Below are positions 25,930-35,529 of a DNA stretch of 64,000 nucleotides, in pieces; within the stretch, counting starts at the first letter, position 1, and every line of letters starts with the position of its first letter. Source of the stretch: Phaeobacter sp. QD34_24 (GTDB lineage: Bacteria > Pseudomonadota > Alphaproteobacteria > Rhodobacterales > Rhodobacteraceae); assembly GCF_028890115.1 (NCBI RefSeq), contig NZ_JARCJD010000008.1:102116-166115 (forward strand), given 5' to 3'. The translations under genes and the position numbers were made by a program. Under the pieces are notes generated by a model that searched no databases, was not told the origin of the DNA, and saw only the letters and a list, made by a program, of their open reading frames with translations.

Positions 25930-27276
25930 TCAAGCGGTCCACTGTGCAGGGGACGATCCGGTTTTCCCGGCAGGCCGCGGCCAGTGCATGCGCGTGTCAG
26001 CCAGGGACAGCGGCGGTTTCAGCCGCAGTCCCGGACCCCAGCCCGACTGTTCGATTGCCGCAGCATAGTCACCGGTTTCGGCTGCCGTGATCTGAGGCCC
26101 GCTGTTCGAGCCTTGCAGGCTGGCCATGAGTTCAGCGGTGCGGGCCAGCGACAGGCGGGCCTGTGGCGCATTGTCCTGCCGTGTCGCCGCATTGAGGGCC
26201 GAGATCACGGCGGCGGCCATCAGGTAGCCGGTGGCATGATCCAGCGCTTGCACCGGGAGCGGTACGGGCTTGTCGGCGGCGGCCCAGCTGCGGCCCGTAT
26301 CGGCGATCCCGGCGCTCATCTGCACCAGGCTGTCAAAGCCGCGCCGTGCGGCCCAGGGGCCGGTCCAGCCATAGGCGTTGAGCGTCACTTCCACCCGGTT
26401 CGGCGCGATCCGGTCGCGGATCTCCTGGCCGTAGCCAAGTGCGGCCAGGGCACCGGGGCGATAGCCGTGCACCAGCACGTCGGCGCGGGACAGCAGCGCT
26501 TCGGAGCGGCTGCGATCCTGTGCGGTCTTGAGATCCAGCATGGCCATGCGTTTGCCCATGGAAATATCCGGGATCACGCCCGGTTCATCCCAGCCGGGCG
26601 GGTCGATCCGCAGCACATCGGCGCCGAAACCGGCCAGCGTGCGCGTCGCAATCGGCCCGGCCAGAACGCGGGTGAGATCCAGCACCTTGAGCCCCGCCAG
26701 AGGCCGGGAGGCCGTCGCCCGGGGCAGGGCGCGGGGGGCAATGGCGCGGGGCTGGCCCCATTGCACCAGCGGTTCCGAGGCCACGGCCTGCCCCTGCGGA
26801 TGGGCCAGCCATTGATCGCGGCTGCGCATGGCGGCGGCGGCTCCGCCCTTGGTGACGATGGCCTGTTCCAGATCATCGCCCTGCCAGGTGGCGACTGCGG
26901 CGCGCACCGCCTCTGGCTTTGCGGCGCAGCCCAGCACCGACAGGGCCGCGGCGCGGTGACGGGGCAGGTTGGTGTGCAGCCGGATCCAGCCGTCGGCCGA
27001 CGGGTAGTTGCCGGCGATTGGATCCCAGAGCGAGGGCATCTCCCAGCCTTCGGGGCGGAAGCTGTAGCCGAACCAGAGCGCGGCAAGGCGCTGATCCACC
27101 GTGACCGCAGGGGCTTGCGTCACCAAACCTGCCGCTTGCATATAGTCGGCAAGCTCCACCCCCACTGCGGCGATGCTTGCGGTGGCGAGCTCGCTGACCG
27201 CAAAGGCGCTTGGCCAGTGGCCGGTGCCCGTCAGGTCATAGGTGGCGGGGTCGGGGAGGGCATCGATCAGGCTCAT
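25930..27276 (-). CDS. CaiB/BaiF (class III) CoA-transferase family protein
   Basis: 448 residues. The family III core starts late: PLAGLKVLDLTRVLAGPIATRTLAGFGADVLRID is at about residue 193, followed by GYRPGALAALGYG and GFDSLVQMSAGIAD, the region around the catalytic Asp. About 190 residues precede it, including WDPIAGNYPSADGWIRLHTN, which resembles the part usually found after the core. This is a known longer subgroup rather than a fusion artefact, as far as I can judge. The enzyme should transfer CoA to a carboxylic acid. It overlaps the ABC permease gene by 4 bp, so it belongs to the transporter operon. Confidence 0.82.
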   Translation of the reverse strand: MSLIDALPDPATYDLTGTGHWPSAFAVSELATASIAAVGVELADYMQAAGLVTQAPAVTVDQRLAALWFGYSFRPEGWEMPSLWDPIAGNYPSADGWIRLHTNLPRHRAAALSVLGCAAKPEAVRAAVATWQGDDLEQAIVTKGGAAAAMRSRDQWLAHPQGQAVASEPLVQWGQPRAIAPRALPRATASRPLAGLKVLDLTRVLAGPIATRTLAGFGADVLRIDPPGWDEPGVIPDISMGKRMAMLDLKTAQDRSRSEALLSRADVLVHGYRPGALAALGYGQEIRDRIAPNRVEVTLNAYGWTGPWAARRGFDSLVQMSAGIADTGRSWAAADKPVPLPVQALDHATGYLMAAAVISALNAATRQDNAPQARLSLARTAELMASLQGSNSGPQITAAETGDYAAAIEQSGWGPGLRLKPPLSLADTRMHWPRPAGKTGSSPAQWTA

Positions 27277-28430
27277 TGCTGGTATGGATCCAGACTGTCG
27301 CGCAAGCCGTCACCGAGGAAGTTGAAGGCCAGAACCACAACCACGATGGGCAGCATCGGGATGGCGGTCCACCAGTAGATCTCGATATTGGCGAGGTTCT
27401 GGGCATCGTTCAACATGACACCCCAGCTGACCGCAGGCGCGCGCAGGCCAAGGCCAAGGAAGGACAACGCGGTTTCGCCCAGGATCATCGCCGGGATCGA
27501 CAGGGTGGCCGAGGCGATGAGGTGGCTCATGAAGTTCGGCAGCAGATGCTTGCGGATCACCCGCCCTGAGGAGGCCCCCATCATTTCCGCCGCGCGCACG
27601 TATTCCTCTTCGCGCAAGGAGAGGAACTTGGCCCTGACCGATCGTGCAAGCCCCGGCCAATCGAGGATGCCGAGGATCACCGAGATGATGAAGAAGACCG
27701 CCACCGGCGACCAGTTGGAGGGTACGGCGGCCGAGAGCGCCAGCCACAGGGGCAGTTCGGGCAGGCTGCGCAGGATCTCGATCACCCGGTTGATGACCCA
27801 GTCGATCCTGCCGCCGAAATAGCCCGCGACTGAGCCGAAGAAGATCCCCAGCACAAAGGAAACGGTAATGCCGATCAGACCGACGGTCAGCGACAGCTGC
27901 GCCCCGTATAGGATACGGCTGAAGACATCGCGCCCCAACCGGTCAGAGCCCCAGAGGAAGAAGGGCACCTCTGCCGAAGGCGCGCAGAACAGATGGGTAT
28001 CGGCCTCGATCAACCCGGCGATGCGGTAGGATTTGCCCTCGCAGAAGAACCGCAGTGGCATCGGGTTCTCATAGTCCGGCTCGAACTCCCACTGGAAGGT
28101 CTCCAGGTTCGCTTCCGAGGTCATCGGATAGATGAAGGGGCCGAGGAATTCGCCCTCGTGGAAGAGGTTGATGCCTTGCGGCGGGGAGTAGAGATGCTCG
28201 CTCTGGCGTTCGTTCGGCCCATAGGGGGCGATGAAGCCGACGAAGGGCAGCATCAGGTAGCAGAACAGTAGGAAGGCGCCCGATATCAGCCCCAGCCTAT
28301 GCGTCTTGAACTTGCGCCAGATCAGCACCCAGTTGGGAGCATCGAGATCCTTGCGCTCCAGCTCGCGGATCGATTGCTGCGGATCATAGGGGGCATCGTC
28401 GACAAAGCGACCGTCGGGAAGCTGGCTCAT
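27273..28430 (-). CDS. ABC transporter permease, peptide/microcin C type (YejE-like)
   Basis: 385 residues. An N-terminal cytoplasmic part and one membrane helix are followed by a periplasmic insert of about 100 residues. Then comes the permease core, with the DppC-type signature GADRLGRDVFSR here as GSDRLGRDVFSR and the EAA loop REEEYVRAAEMMGASSGRVIRKHLLPN. The long insert is typical of YejE-like permeases. Partner of the permease at 28427-29455. It overlaps both neighbouring genes by 4 bp. Confidence 0.88.
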   Translation of the reverse strand: MSQLPDGRFVDDAPYDPQQSIRELERKDLDAPNWVLIWRKFKTHRLGLISGAFLLFCYLMLPFVGFIAPYGPNERQSEHLYSPPQGINLFHEGEFLGPFIYPMTSEANLETFQWEFEPDYENPMPLRFFCEGKSYRIAGLIEADTHLFCAPSAEVPFFLWGSDRLGRDVFSRILYGAQLSLTVGLIGITVSFVLGIFFGSVAGYFGGRIDWVINRVIEILRSLPELPLWLALSAAVPSNWSPVAVFFIISVILGILDWPGLARSVRAKFLSLREEEYVRAAEMMGASSGRVIRKHLLPNFMSHLIASATLSIPAMILGETALSFLGLGLRAPAVSWGVMLNDAQNLANIEIYWWTAIPMLPIVVVVLAFNFLGDGLRDSLDPYQQ

Positions 28431-29455
28431 GCGTCACGCCCCTCGTAGCGGATGCGCGGATCCAGAAGGACCAGCAGCACATCGGAAATCATCGTGCCGA
28501 TCAGGGTCAGAAGGGCGACGAACATCAGGATGAAGGCCGACAGGAACATGTCCTGCGATTTCAGCGCTTGCAGCAGGTCCGGCCCGATGGTCTGCAGCCC
28601 CAAGACGACCGAGACCAGAACCGAGCCCGATACCATCGAGGGCAGCAGGTTGCCGATATCGGCAACAAACGGGTTGAAGGCCACCCGCAGCGGGTATTTC
28701 GCCAGCATCCGCGACGGCGCCATGCCCTTGGCGATGGCGGTCTCCACATAAGGCTTGCCCAGCTCGTCCAGCATGTTGGCGCGCAAGCGCTGCATCATCG
28801 CCGAGGCGCCCGAGGTGCCGATCACGAAGGTGGGCACGATCAGGTGGATGAGGATCGATTTCACCTTCTCCCAGCTCATTGGCTCGCCTTCATAGATCGG
28901 ATCCATCAGCCCGCCGATGGGCAGGCCGAACCAGCGGTGACCGTAGTAAAAGAGGATCAGCGCCAGAAGGAAGTTCGGCGTGGCAAGGCCCAGGTAGCCG
29001 ACAAAGGCCGATGTGTAATCGACCCAGGTGCGCGAGCGCGCCGCCGCCAGCACCCCCAGCGGCAGGGCCACCAGGTAGACGAACAGCACGGCAGCGAGGT
29101 TCACAAGCACGGTCAGCCACAGGCTGTCTCCGACGATTTCCGCCACCGGGCGGTCGAACTCGAAGGACCAGCCGAAATTGCCCTGGATCAGACCGGAAAA
29201 CCCATGCGGGCCGGGCATGAACCCGATCCAGATGGAGTACTGCTGCCACAAGGGTTTATCGAGAGCGTATTCGCGCCGCAGGAATTCGGCCTTTTCCACG
29301 CCCGCAGTCTGTCCGCTGGCGCGCAGCTCGGCGATCTGGTTCGACAGGTAGTCGCCGGGGGGCAGGTTGATGATCACGAAGACCAGCACCGACACCACCC
29401 AGAGCGTGAGCAGCATGGTGCCGAACCGGTATATGGCGTAGCGCAGGATTTCCAT
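28427..29455 (-). CDS. ABC transporter permease, peptide type (YejB-like)
   Basis: 342 residues with six predicted helices. The N-terminal RYAIYRFGTMLLTLWVVSVLVFVIINLPPGDYL is the DppB-type first helix. The EAA loop reads VETAIAKGMAPSRMLAKYPLRVA, and the C-terminus ends with ISDVLLVLLDPRIRYEGR. It forms the channel with the preceding permease. Its start is directly at the stop of the substrate-binding protein gene (1-bp overlap at 29455). Confidence 0.88.
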   Translation of the reverse strand: MEILRYAIYRFGTMLLTLWVVSVLVFVIINLPPGDYLSNQIAELRASGQTAGVEKAEFLRREYALDKPLWQQYSIWIGFMPGPHGFSGLIQGNFGWSFEFDRPVAEIVGDSLWLTVLVNLAAVLFVYLVALPLGVLAAARSRTWVDYTSAFVGYLGLATPNFLLALILFYYGHRWFGLPIGGLMDPIYEGEPMSWEKVKSILIHLIVPTFVIGTSGASAMMQRLRANMLDELGKPYVETAIAKGMAPSRMLAKYPLRVAFNPFVADIGNLLPSMVSGSVLVSVVLGLQTIGPDLLQALKSQDMFLSAFILMFVALLTLIGTMISDVLLVLLDPRIRYEGRDA

Positions 29456-31380
29456 CAGCCCTCACCATCCACAAAGAAGAATTCATCCATTCGATGCACG
29501 CCGAAATGCGCACCGGGATCCCAGGCCCAGATGCCGCGTTCCGGCACGTTGCGCAACCTGTTGGACACCACCACCGGCTGTGGAGCGCCTGCGACGATGC
29601 CGATGCCATAGACCTGATCGGCGTGGATCTTCAGCATCTGGCGCCAGGCAGCAGAGCGCTCTTCGTCCGTGGTGGCGGTCTCCCAGTCATGCAGCAGGTC
29701 CAGCAGGTGCTGGGCGGGCTCCATGTCGGGGGCTTCGCCAGCCGCGCCGCCGGTCTGGTAATACTGCCCCCATTTCGGCCAGGCCAGGAAGACCTGATCG
29801 GTGGGCGCGAGATAGGCCGGAGAGGTATAGGGCTGCGGCAGACCGTTGTCCCAGCCGTACCAGACCGAGGCGGTGGTGGTGCCGGAAAACACCCGGTTGC
29901 GCAGAATGTCGCGGTCGAGCGGGCGCATCACCAGCTTGACGCCCACATCGCGCCAGTCGTCGGTGATGATCTGCAGGGCGTTTTCCACCTCCTGCCGTTC
30001 ACCGGCGGTCTCGATGATCAGCTCCATCCGGCGTCCGTCGGGCAGCTTGCGGATGCCATAGCCGTCCTTTTCGGTCAGCCCGACCTTGTCCAGCAGCTGA
30101 TTGGCCAGATCGGGATCGAACTGAGCCCAGGCCGCGCGCAGGGCGGGGTCGAAAAACGGGCTTTGCTCCAGCACCGTCATGGCGCCGGCTTTGGCCAGGT
30201 TGAAATAGAGCGCCCGGTTGATGGCGGCACGGTTGATGGCGACCGACAGGGCGCGGCGCACCCGTACATCGCGCAGCAACGCGCGCCAGACCGGATCGTT
30301 TGCGTTCAGGTTCGGATAGATCGCGATCTGCGAGGCGGTGCCGGTGCCCCAGAGGTGGGTCTTGTAGGTGCCGCCGTCCTTCTCGCCCTTGCGCAGGATC
30401 GGAATGTCGCGAAAGCCCAGGCCGCGCGCCTGCAGATCCGCCTCTCCGGCGTTGGACTTCGCGGCCACCAGCCCGCCCGAGACGATCTCCATCTCGACGG
30501 TGTCGATGTAGGGCAGCTGCACGCCCTTGGCGTCCAGGCGGTGATAATAGGGATTGCGCACGAAGAGCTGGCGGATTTTCTTGCCGACTGTGGCATTCAT
30601 CCAGGGCTGCAGGGTCGGCAGTTCGAAATTGTCGAACTGGTACATGTTGTCGTATTTGTTGTGCAGCGCGGCCCAGCTTTTGACGCGGGCGTAATCCACT
30701 TCATCGGCCAGCGCCGCCGGGTCGGCGTAATCGGCGTGGAACTGTTTCAGATAGGCCGAGGGGCGATAGATGAAGGGCGGGCGGGCCTGCGCCAGATGAT
30801 GCAGGAAGCCGGGATTGGGATGGGTCCACTCAAAGACCACGGTGGTGGCATCGGGGAATGAGACCTCCGGCAATTCACCCTCGACGCGCATGAAATCGGG
30901 CGGGCCTGCGGGGCTCAGCTGCGGGTGGTTGGCAACGTCCTTCCACCAGTATTCGAAATCGGCCGAGGTGAAGGGGGAGCCATCCGACCAGTGGTGGCCG
31001 GGGCGCAGCTGCAGGGTAAAGCGCCGGTTGTTCTCGACTTCGTAACCCAACAGGATGTCGGGCTGCAGCTTGTAATCGGCGTCATAACCCACAAGCCGGG
31101 CATAGCCGTAGACCACCATCTGGCGGATGTCCTTGGAACGCGTCACCATGGTGTTGAGCGCGCCACCCTGCACGCCGTATGCGCGCCCCTTGGCCTCCAG
31201 ATCGACCACCAGCGGGGTCTCGGGGATGCGTTCTGCCACCGGGGGCAGGTCACCCGCGTCCACCTCCTGCTGCCAGAAGGCGCTTTCCTTCAGCTGCGGC
31301 AGGGCCTCTGCCAGGGCGGAAAACGGCAGAAGGGCCACAGCAAGGGCGAGGGCCAGAACGGGTTTCTTGGCGTCAAACAT
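29455..31380 (-). CDS. Peptide-type ABC transporter substrate-binding protein
   Basis: 641 residues with a signal peptide ([25 protein letters not shown], cleavage near ALAEA). A family 5 solute-binding protein: LQPDILLGYEVENNRRFTLQLRPGHHWSDGSPFTSADFEYWW is the canonical lobe I block. These proteins bind oligopeptides or other bulky solutes; ligands cannot be predicted from sequence. At 641 residues it is long, like YejA-type proteins. The ATG overlaps the ATPase stop by 8 bp. Confidence 0.87.
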   Translation of the reverse strand: MFDAKKPVLALALAVALLPFSALAEALPQLKESAFWQQEVDAGDLPPVAERIPETPLVVDLEAKGRAYGVQGGALNTMVTRSKDIRQMVVYGYARLVGYDADYKLQPDILLGYEVENNRRFTLQLRPGHHWSDGSPFTSADFEYWWKDVANHPQLSPAGPPDFMRVEGELPEVSFPDATTVVFEWTHPNPGFLHHLAQARPPFIYRPSAYLKQFHADYADPAALADEVDYARVKSWAALHNKYDNMYQFDNFELPTLQPWMNATVGKKIRQLFVRNPYYHRLDAKGVQLPYIDTVEMEIVSGGLVAAKSNAGEADLQARGLGFRDIPILRKGEKDGGTYKTHLWGTGTASQIAIYPNLNANDPVWRALLRDVRVRRALSVAINRAAINRALYFNLAKAGAMTVLEQSPFFDPALRAAWAQFDPDLANQLLDKVGLTEKDGYGIRKLPDGRRMELIIETAGERQEVENALQIITDDWRDVGVKLVMRPLDRDILRNRVFSGTTTASVWYGWDNGLPQPYTSPAYLAPTDQVFLAWPKWGQYYQTGGAAGEAPDMEPAQHLLDLLHDWETATTDEERSAAWRQMLKIHADQVYGIGIVAGAPQPVVVSNRLRNVPERGIWAWDPGAHFGVHRMDEFFFVDGEG

Positions 31381-33145
31381 AGCATCGTACCTTGTGTCCG
31401 GGCTCCAGCATCACCAGCGGCGGGGCTTCGGCGCCCGTGAATCTGAAGTGCTCGGGCCAGCTGTCCGGGGCACCGGCGCCCTGCGCCACCAGATCCAGAT
31501 TGATCGGGCGGTCGATATCGGGTTCGGGCTGCGCCGCGATCAGCGCCTTGGTGTAGGGATGCTGGGGATTGTGGAACAGCGTCTCGGGCGGGGCCTGTTC
31601 GACGATCAGCCCGCGCCGCATCACCGCGACCTCATCCGCGATACGGGCGACCACGGCCAGATCATGGCTGATAAACAGATAGGAAAGTCCCTGGTGCTCC
31701 TGGATCTTCTCCAGCAGGCGCAGGATCTGTTCCTGCACCGAGACATCCAGCGCCGAGGTTGGCTCGTCACAGACGATCAGAGCAGGATCCAGCATCAGGG
31801 CGCGGGCAATCGACAGGCGCTGGCGCTGGCCGCCGGAAAAGGCATGCGGGTAGCGTTGCAGCATTTCGGGGCCAAGACCCACTGTCTGCAACATCTTGGC
31901 CGCCTTGTCGCGGCGCTCAGCCGCGGTGCCGATACCGTGGATTTCCAGCGGTTCCACCATGGTATCCAGAATGCGCATGCGCGGGCTGAGCGAGGAATAG
32001 GGGTCCTGGAACACCATCTGCGCCTCGCGTTGAAAGGCGGTGCGGGCGGCGCGGTCCATCTGGTGCACCTTGACGGTCTCGCCTTCCGGGGTGGGGCGGA
32101 ACAGAACCTCGCCGCCGGGATCGGGTGGCTCGGCCCCCAGCGCAATGCGGGCGGCGGTGGTCTTGCCCGATCCGCTTTCGCCGACGATGGCCAGTGTCTT
32201 GCCGCGCGGCAGTTTGAAATCCACCCCCCGGCAGGCGTGGATATAGGTGGGCGGCGCCCAGCCCTTTCCGGCGCGCAGGGTGTAGGTTTTCGAGACGGAT
32301 TTCAGCTCGAGGATCAGGTCTTCCTTGGCTTGCGGCGGCGCGTTGTGGCTTGCGGCGGGGATCTTGGGCGCGGCCTCGATCAGGGCACGGGTATAGGCGT
32401 GCGCCGGGTCCGACAGGATCGGCGCGGCGGGGCCTGCCTCCATCACGCGGCCCTTGTGCATCACCACCACATCCTCGGCCATATTGGCGACGACGCCCAG
32501 ATCGTGGGTCACCAGGATCATCGCCATGCCGGTGTCGCGCTGCAGTTCCTTCATCAGCCCCAGAACCTGCGCCTGCGTCGTCACATCCAGCGCGGTCGTC
32601 GGCTCGTCCGCGATCAGCAGGTCGGGCTTGGCCACCATCGCCATGGCGATCATCGCCCGCTGGCGCATGCCTCCCGACAGTTCGAACGGGTAGGAGTGAT
32701 AGGTGCGCTCCGGTTCCGGGAAACCGACGCGCTCGAAGCACTCCAGCACCTCCTTGCGCGCTTCGGCCTCGCTCTTGCGGCCATGCAGCCACAGCACCTC
32801 GGAGACCTGGTTGCCGATCCGGTGCAGCGGCGACAGGGAGCGCATCGGCTCCTGGAAAATCATCGCGATCCGGTTGCCGCGCACATTGCGCATCTGCCGT
32901 TCGGACAGGGACAGCAATTCAAGCGGCGCCTTGCCGCCATTGAGCGTGATCTTCCCAGAGCGGATCTGTGCCGCACGCGGCAGGATACGCAGGGCGGCGC
33001 GGCAGGTGATGGTCTTGCCCGATCCGCTTTCGCCGACCAGGGCCAGGGTGCCACCGGGCGCCACGTCAAAGCTGACGTCCCGCACGACGGGTTCATCCCG
33101 GCCAAAGCCGATGCTGAGACCTTCGACTGACAACAGAGGCGTCAT
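31373..33145 (-). CDS. Dipeptide-type ABC transporter ATPase, two fused NBDs
   Basis: 590 residues holding two complete ATPase domains. Domain 1 has [30 protein letters not shown] and [13 protein letters not shown]; domain 2 has [30 protein letters not shown] and [13 protein letters not shown]. Each is followed by an oligopeptide-transporter C-terminal block ([28 protein letters not shown]). This is the YejF/DppDF fusion form. It is the first gene of the minus-strand operon, so the promoter lies in the 268-bp gap 33146-33413 shared with the divergent methyltransferase gene. Confidence 0.9.
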   Translation of the reverse strand: MTPLLSVEGLSIGFGRDEPVVRDVSFDVAPGGTLALVGESGSGKTITCRAALRILPRAAQIRSGKITLNGGKAPLELLSLSERQMRNVRGNRIAMIFQEPMRSLSPLHRIGNQVSEVLWLHGRKSEAEARKEVLECFERVGFPEPERTYHSYPFELSGGMRQRAMIAMAMVAKPDLLIADEPTTALDVTTQAQVLGLMKELQRDTGMAMILVTHDLGVVANMAEDVVVMHKGRVMEAGPAAPILSDPAHAYTRALIEAAPKIPAASHNAPPQAKEDLILELKSVSKTYTLRAGKGWAPPTYIHACRGVDFKLPRGKTLAIVGESGSGKTTAARIALGAEPPDPGGEVLFRPTPEGETVKVHQMDRAARTAFQREAQMVFQDPYSSLSPRMRILDTMVEPLEIHGIGTAAERRDKAAKMLQTVGLGPEMLQRYPHAFSGGQRQRLSIARALMLDPALIVCDEPTSALDVSVQEQILRLLEKIQEHQGLSYLFISHDLAVVARIADEVAVMRRGLIVEQAPPETLFHNPQHPYTKALIAAQPEPDIDRPINLDLVAQGAGAPDSWPEHFRFTGAEAPPLVMLEPGHKVRCYV

Positions 33146-33413
33146 TCAGTCCTCCCCGTCCGTGACCGGCGATATCGCGTCATTGTCTTCCCATGTCCCC
33201 GTTTTTCTCCCACCATCGCGCGGGCCATGCGCTCTAGTCAAACCCCCATTCACCGATAGCTGGCTGAGGTGCGGGAATTTTGACGCGGCGGATGGTCACC
33301 CGGCGGGCTGTGCGGCCCAGTTTTCTGTAATCACTACACATTTGCCGCAAACTCTGACACATCTGCATCACACCGGCCGTATCGCGGCCATGCACCGCAA
33401 GGAGAGCCCCCTC

Positions 33414-33908
33414 ATGACCACCCGCCTTGACCTGTTCATTGATCGCATGGTGTCCCAGCGTGCCTGTCTGGATCACGCGATTGCACAGACCGCGGACATG
33501 AGCGGGCCGGTGTTCGAACTGGGGCTTGGCAACGGGCGCACCTATCACCACATGAAGCACAATATCAGCGGGCGCGACATCTATGTGTTCGAGCGCGCGG
33601 TGGCTTCGCACCCCGACAGCACCCCGCCGGAAGAGCTGACGATCCTGGGCGATGTGCGCGAGACCCTTCCGGCCGCGCTGGAGCGGTTCGGCGCCACGGC
33701 CAGCCTGATCCATGCGGATCTGGGCGGGCACAACCGCGCGAAAAACGATGCCTTCGCCCGGCTGGTCTCGCCGCTGATCGAACCCTTGCTGGCAGTGGGT
33801 GGCCTTATGGTGTCCTCGGACCGGATGTATTTCGAGACCTTGCGCGAAATGCCGCTGCCGGACGGCGCTGTCGAGGGGCGTTGCTTCATCTACCGTCGCG
33901 ACGCCTGA
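33414..33908 (+). CDS. Small SAM-dependent methyltransferase (paralogue of 16715-17191)
   Basis: 164 residues from the ATG at 33414, preceded by AAGGAGA. PVFELGLGNGRTYHHMKHN is SAM motif I and DIYVFERA motif II. The protein aligns over its length with the last gene of the glycan operon (LGLGNGRTY, SHP-PPE, EGRCFIYR), about 16 kb away. It has no close partner here: an importer operon is divergent and a glutathione transferase gene follows after 77 bp. Whether both act on the same substrate is unknown. The in-frame region upstream of the ATG lies in the promoter gap and is unlikely to be translated. Confidence 0.75.
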   Translation: MTTRLDLFIDRMVSQRACLDHAIAQTADMSGPVFELGLGNGRTYHHMKHNISGRDIYVFERAVASHPDSTPPEELTILGDVRETLPAALERFGATASLIHADLGGHNRAKNDAFARLVSPLIEPLLAVGGLMVSSDRMYFETLREMPLPDGAVEGRCFIYRRDA

Positions 33909-33985
33909 TCTGTCTGCGACGTATCGTCATGCTGGCCTGACGCGATACTCTGCTCCTAGGCTGGGGGGAGAAAAGGGAGGCTGCC

Positions 33986-34615
33986 ATGATTTTCTACGAT
34001 TGCTCCACCGCGCCCAACCCGCGCCGGGCGCGCATGTTCATTGCCGAAAAGGGGCTGACGCCCGAAACGCATGATGTCTCCATCGCCAAGGGCGAACAGC
34101 TGGATGCGGCCTTTCTGGCGGTGAACCCGCGGGCCACGATCCCGGTGCTGATCACCGACGCGGGCACCGCCCTGACCGAGAACCTGGGTATCGCCGCCTA
34201 TCTGGAGGCCGCCTATCCCGAACCGCCGCTGATGGGGAGAAACGCGGATGAAAAGGGGCTGGTGCTGATGTGGAACTCCATCGTCGAACAGCAGGGCGGC
34301 GCGCCGATTGCCGAGGTGCTGCGCAACACCCATCCCGCCTTTGAAAACCGTGCCATTCCCGGCCCCGATCACTACGCCCAGATCCCGGCATTGGCGGAAC
34401 GCGGGCAGCTGCGCACCGCGCGGTTCTTTGATCTCCTGGAGGAACGACTTCGGGAAAGCCCCTATCTGGCGACCGATCATTTCACCCTGGCGGATATCTC
34501 GGCCTTCGTTTTTGTGGACTTTGCCCGCGTGATCAAGATCCGCGTGCCCGAAGCCAACAGCGCGACCCTGGCCTGGCAAGAGGCGATCCGCGAACGTCCC
34601 AGCGCGCAGCTGTAG
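33986..34615 (+). CDS. Glutathione S-transferase family protein
   Basis: 209 residues. An N-terminal thioredoxin-like domain (MIFYDCSTAPNPRRARMFIAEKGL, with NPRATIPVLITDAGTALTENLGIAAYLE as the glutathione-binding cis-Pro and ES-type turn) is followed by an all-helical C-terminal domain ending at ERPSAQL. LATDHFTLADISAFVFVDF is the conserved helix-capping block. It conjugates or reduces electrophiles with glutathione; the specific substrate is unknown. The GGGGAG ribosome site before the ATG is good. Confidence 0.87.
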   Translation: MIFYDCSTAPNPRRARMFIAEKGLTPETHDVSIAKGEQLDAAFLAVNPRATIPVLITDAGTALTENLGIAAYLEAAYPEPPLMGRNADEKGLVLMWNSIVEQQGGAPIAEVLRNTHPAFENRAIPGPDHYAQIPALAERGQLRTARFFDLLEERLRESPYLATDHFTLADISAFVFVDFARVIKIRVPEANSATLAWQEAIRERPSAQL

Positions 34616-34662
34616 GATCAAGGGGCAAAGTTGCTGCGCGCCGGGGCAAGGGCGTGGTCCGG

Positions 34663-35454
34663 TCATGTGCCCGTGTATGCAGGTCTCCGGCGTGCGATCC
34701 AGGCGTCCAGCCCTTCGTGGATGTCGGTGGTGGCGGCCATGCGGCCGAATTGCTCGCTTTCGATCTCAAGACCTTCTGTGATTGAGGCGTTGATCCCGCG
34801 CGTCACTGCCGTGATGATCCGTGCCGCCGCAATTGGCGAATGGCGCAGAATACGGTCCGCCAGATCGAAGGTGGCAGGCATGAGATCCTCATGGGGAACG
34901 ACACGGTTCACCAAGCCAAGCTCATAGGCGCGCGCGGCGTCGAATTCGTCGCCGGTCAACAGAAGCTCAAGCGCGCGTTTTCGGCCCGCCAACCTGGGGA
35001 GCCGCTGTGTCCCGCCAAAGGTCGGCGGAATGCCGATGTTGATTTCCGGCTTGGCAAATCGCGCCCGGTCGGATGCTACGGCCAGGTGAACCGCTTCGGT
35101 GATTTCACAGCCACCCCCAAAGGCAATGCCGTTCACTGCCGCGATGATGGGTTTGGGAAAGGCCTCCAGGCGACGTGTCATGGCCTGCCCCCGGCGCACG
35201 AAGGCCTTGATCGCCACATCCGGCCCCTCTTTCACGCTTTGCGAAAATTCGTGGATGTCGCCGCCTGCGGAAAACGCGCGATCCCCGGCACCGGTCAAGA
35301 CAACCAGGCGCAGGCTGGCGTCGTCCTCGATCCGGTTCAGCAGCTCGAGTATCCGGTCGTTGGTCTGGTAGTTCAGCGCGTTCAGCTTTTCCGGCCGATT
35401 GAGCGTGAGAATTGCAATCGGTCCCTCGCGTGTCATCAAAACAGTGTCGGTCAT
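34663..35454 (-). CDS. Enoyl-CoA hydratase/isomerase family protein
   Basis: 263 residues from the ATG at 35452-35454, which has a GGAG ribosome site 8 nt upstream. REGPIAILTLNRPEKLNAL opens the crotonase fold; AFSAGGDIHEF is the CoA oxyanion loop and AVNGIAFGGGCEITEAVHLAVASD the second. Both catalytic-type glutamates of classical hydratases are not clearly aligned here, so hydratase, isomerase or another crotonase activity are all possible. It is divergent from a TetR regulator gene with a likely shared operator. Confidence 0.85.
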   Translation of the reverse strand: MTDTVLMTREGPIAILTLNRPEKLNALNYQTNDRILELLNRIEDDASLRLVVLTGAGDRAFSAGGDIHEFSQSVKEGPDVAIKAFVRRGQAMTRRLEAFPKPIIAAVNGIAFGGGCEITEAVHLAVASDRARFAKPEINIGIPPTFGGTQRLPRLAGRKRALELLLTGDEFDAARAYELGLVNRVVPHEDLMPATFDLADRILRHSPIAAARIITAVTRGINASITEGLEIESEQFGRMAATTDIHEGLDAWIARRRPAYTGT

Positions 35455-35507
35455 CTTCGATACTCCGTCGTTGTGTTGACCCGAGTGTGGGAAGGGGGCA
35501 AATTCAA

Positions 35508-35529
35508 GTAAACTCACTAGGTAGTATAC
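35508..35529. promoter_or_regulatory. Candidate TetR operator abutting the regulator start codon
   Basis: Inverted repeat GTAAACT (35508-35514) - 8 nt - AGTATAC (35523-35529), 6 of 7 bases symmetric, around a central ACTAGGTAGT. It ends exactly at the ATG of the TetR gene (35530). No ribosome site is visible just before that ATG, so the regulator may be translated from a leaderless or nearly leaderless message. It also lies 54 bp upstream of the enoyl-CoA hydratase start. Confidence 0.5.

Noticed and set aside
31127..33130. Plus-strand frame of 667 codons
   Set aside because: Antisense to the fused ABC ATPase; no recognisable domain and shadow-type composition.
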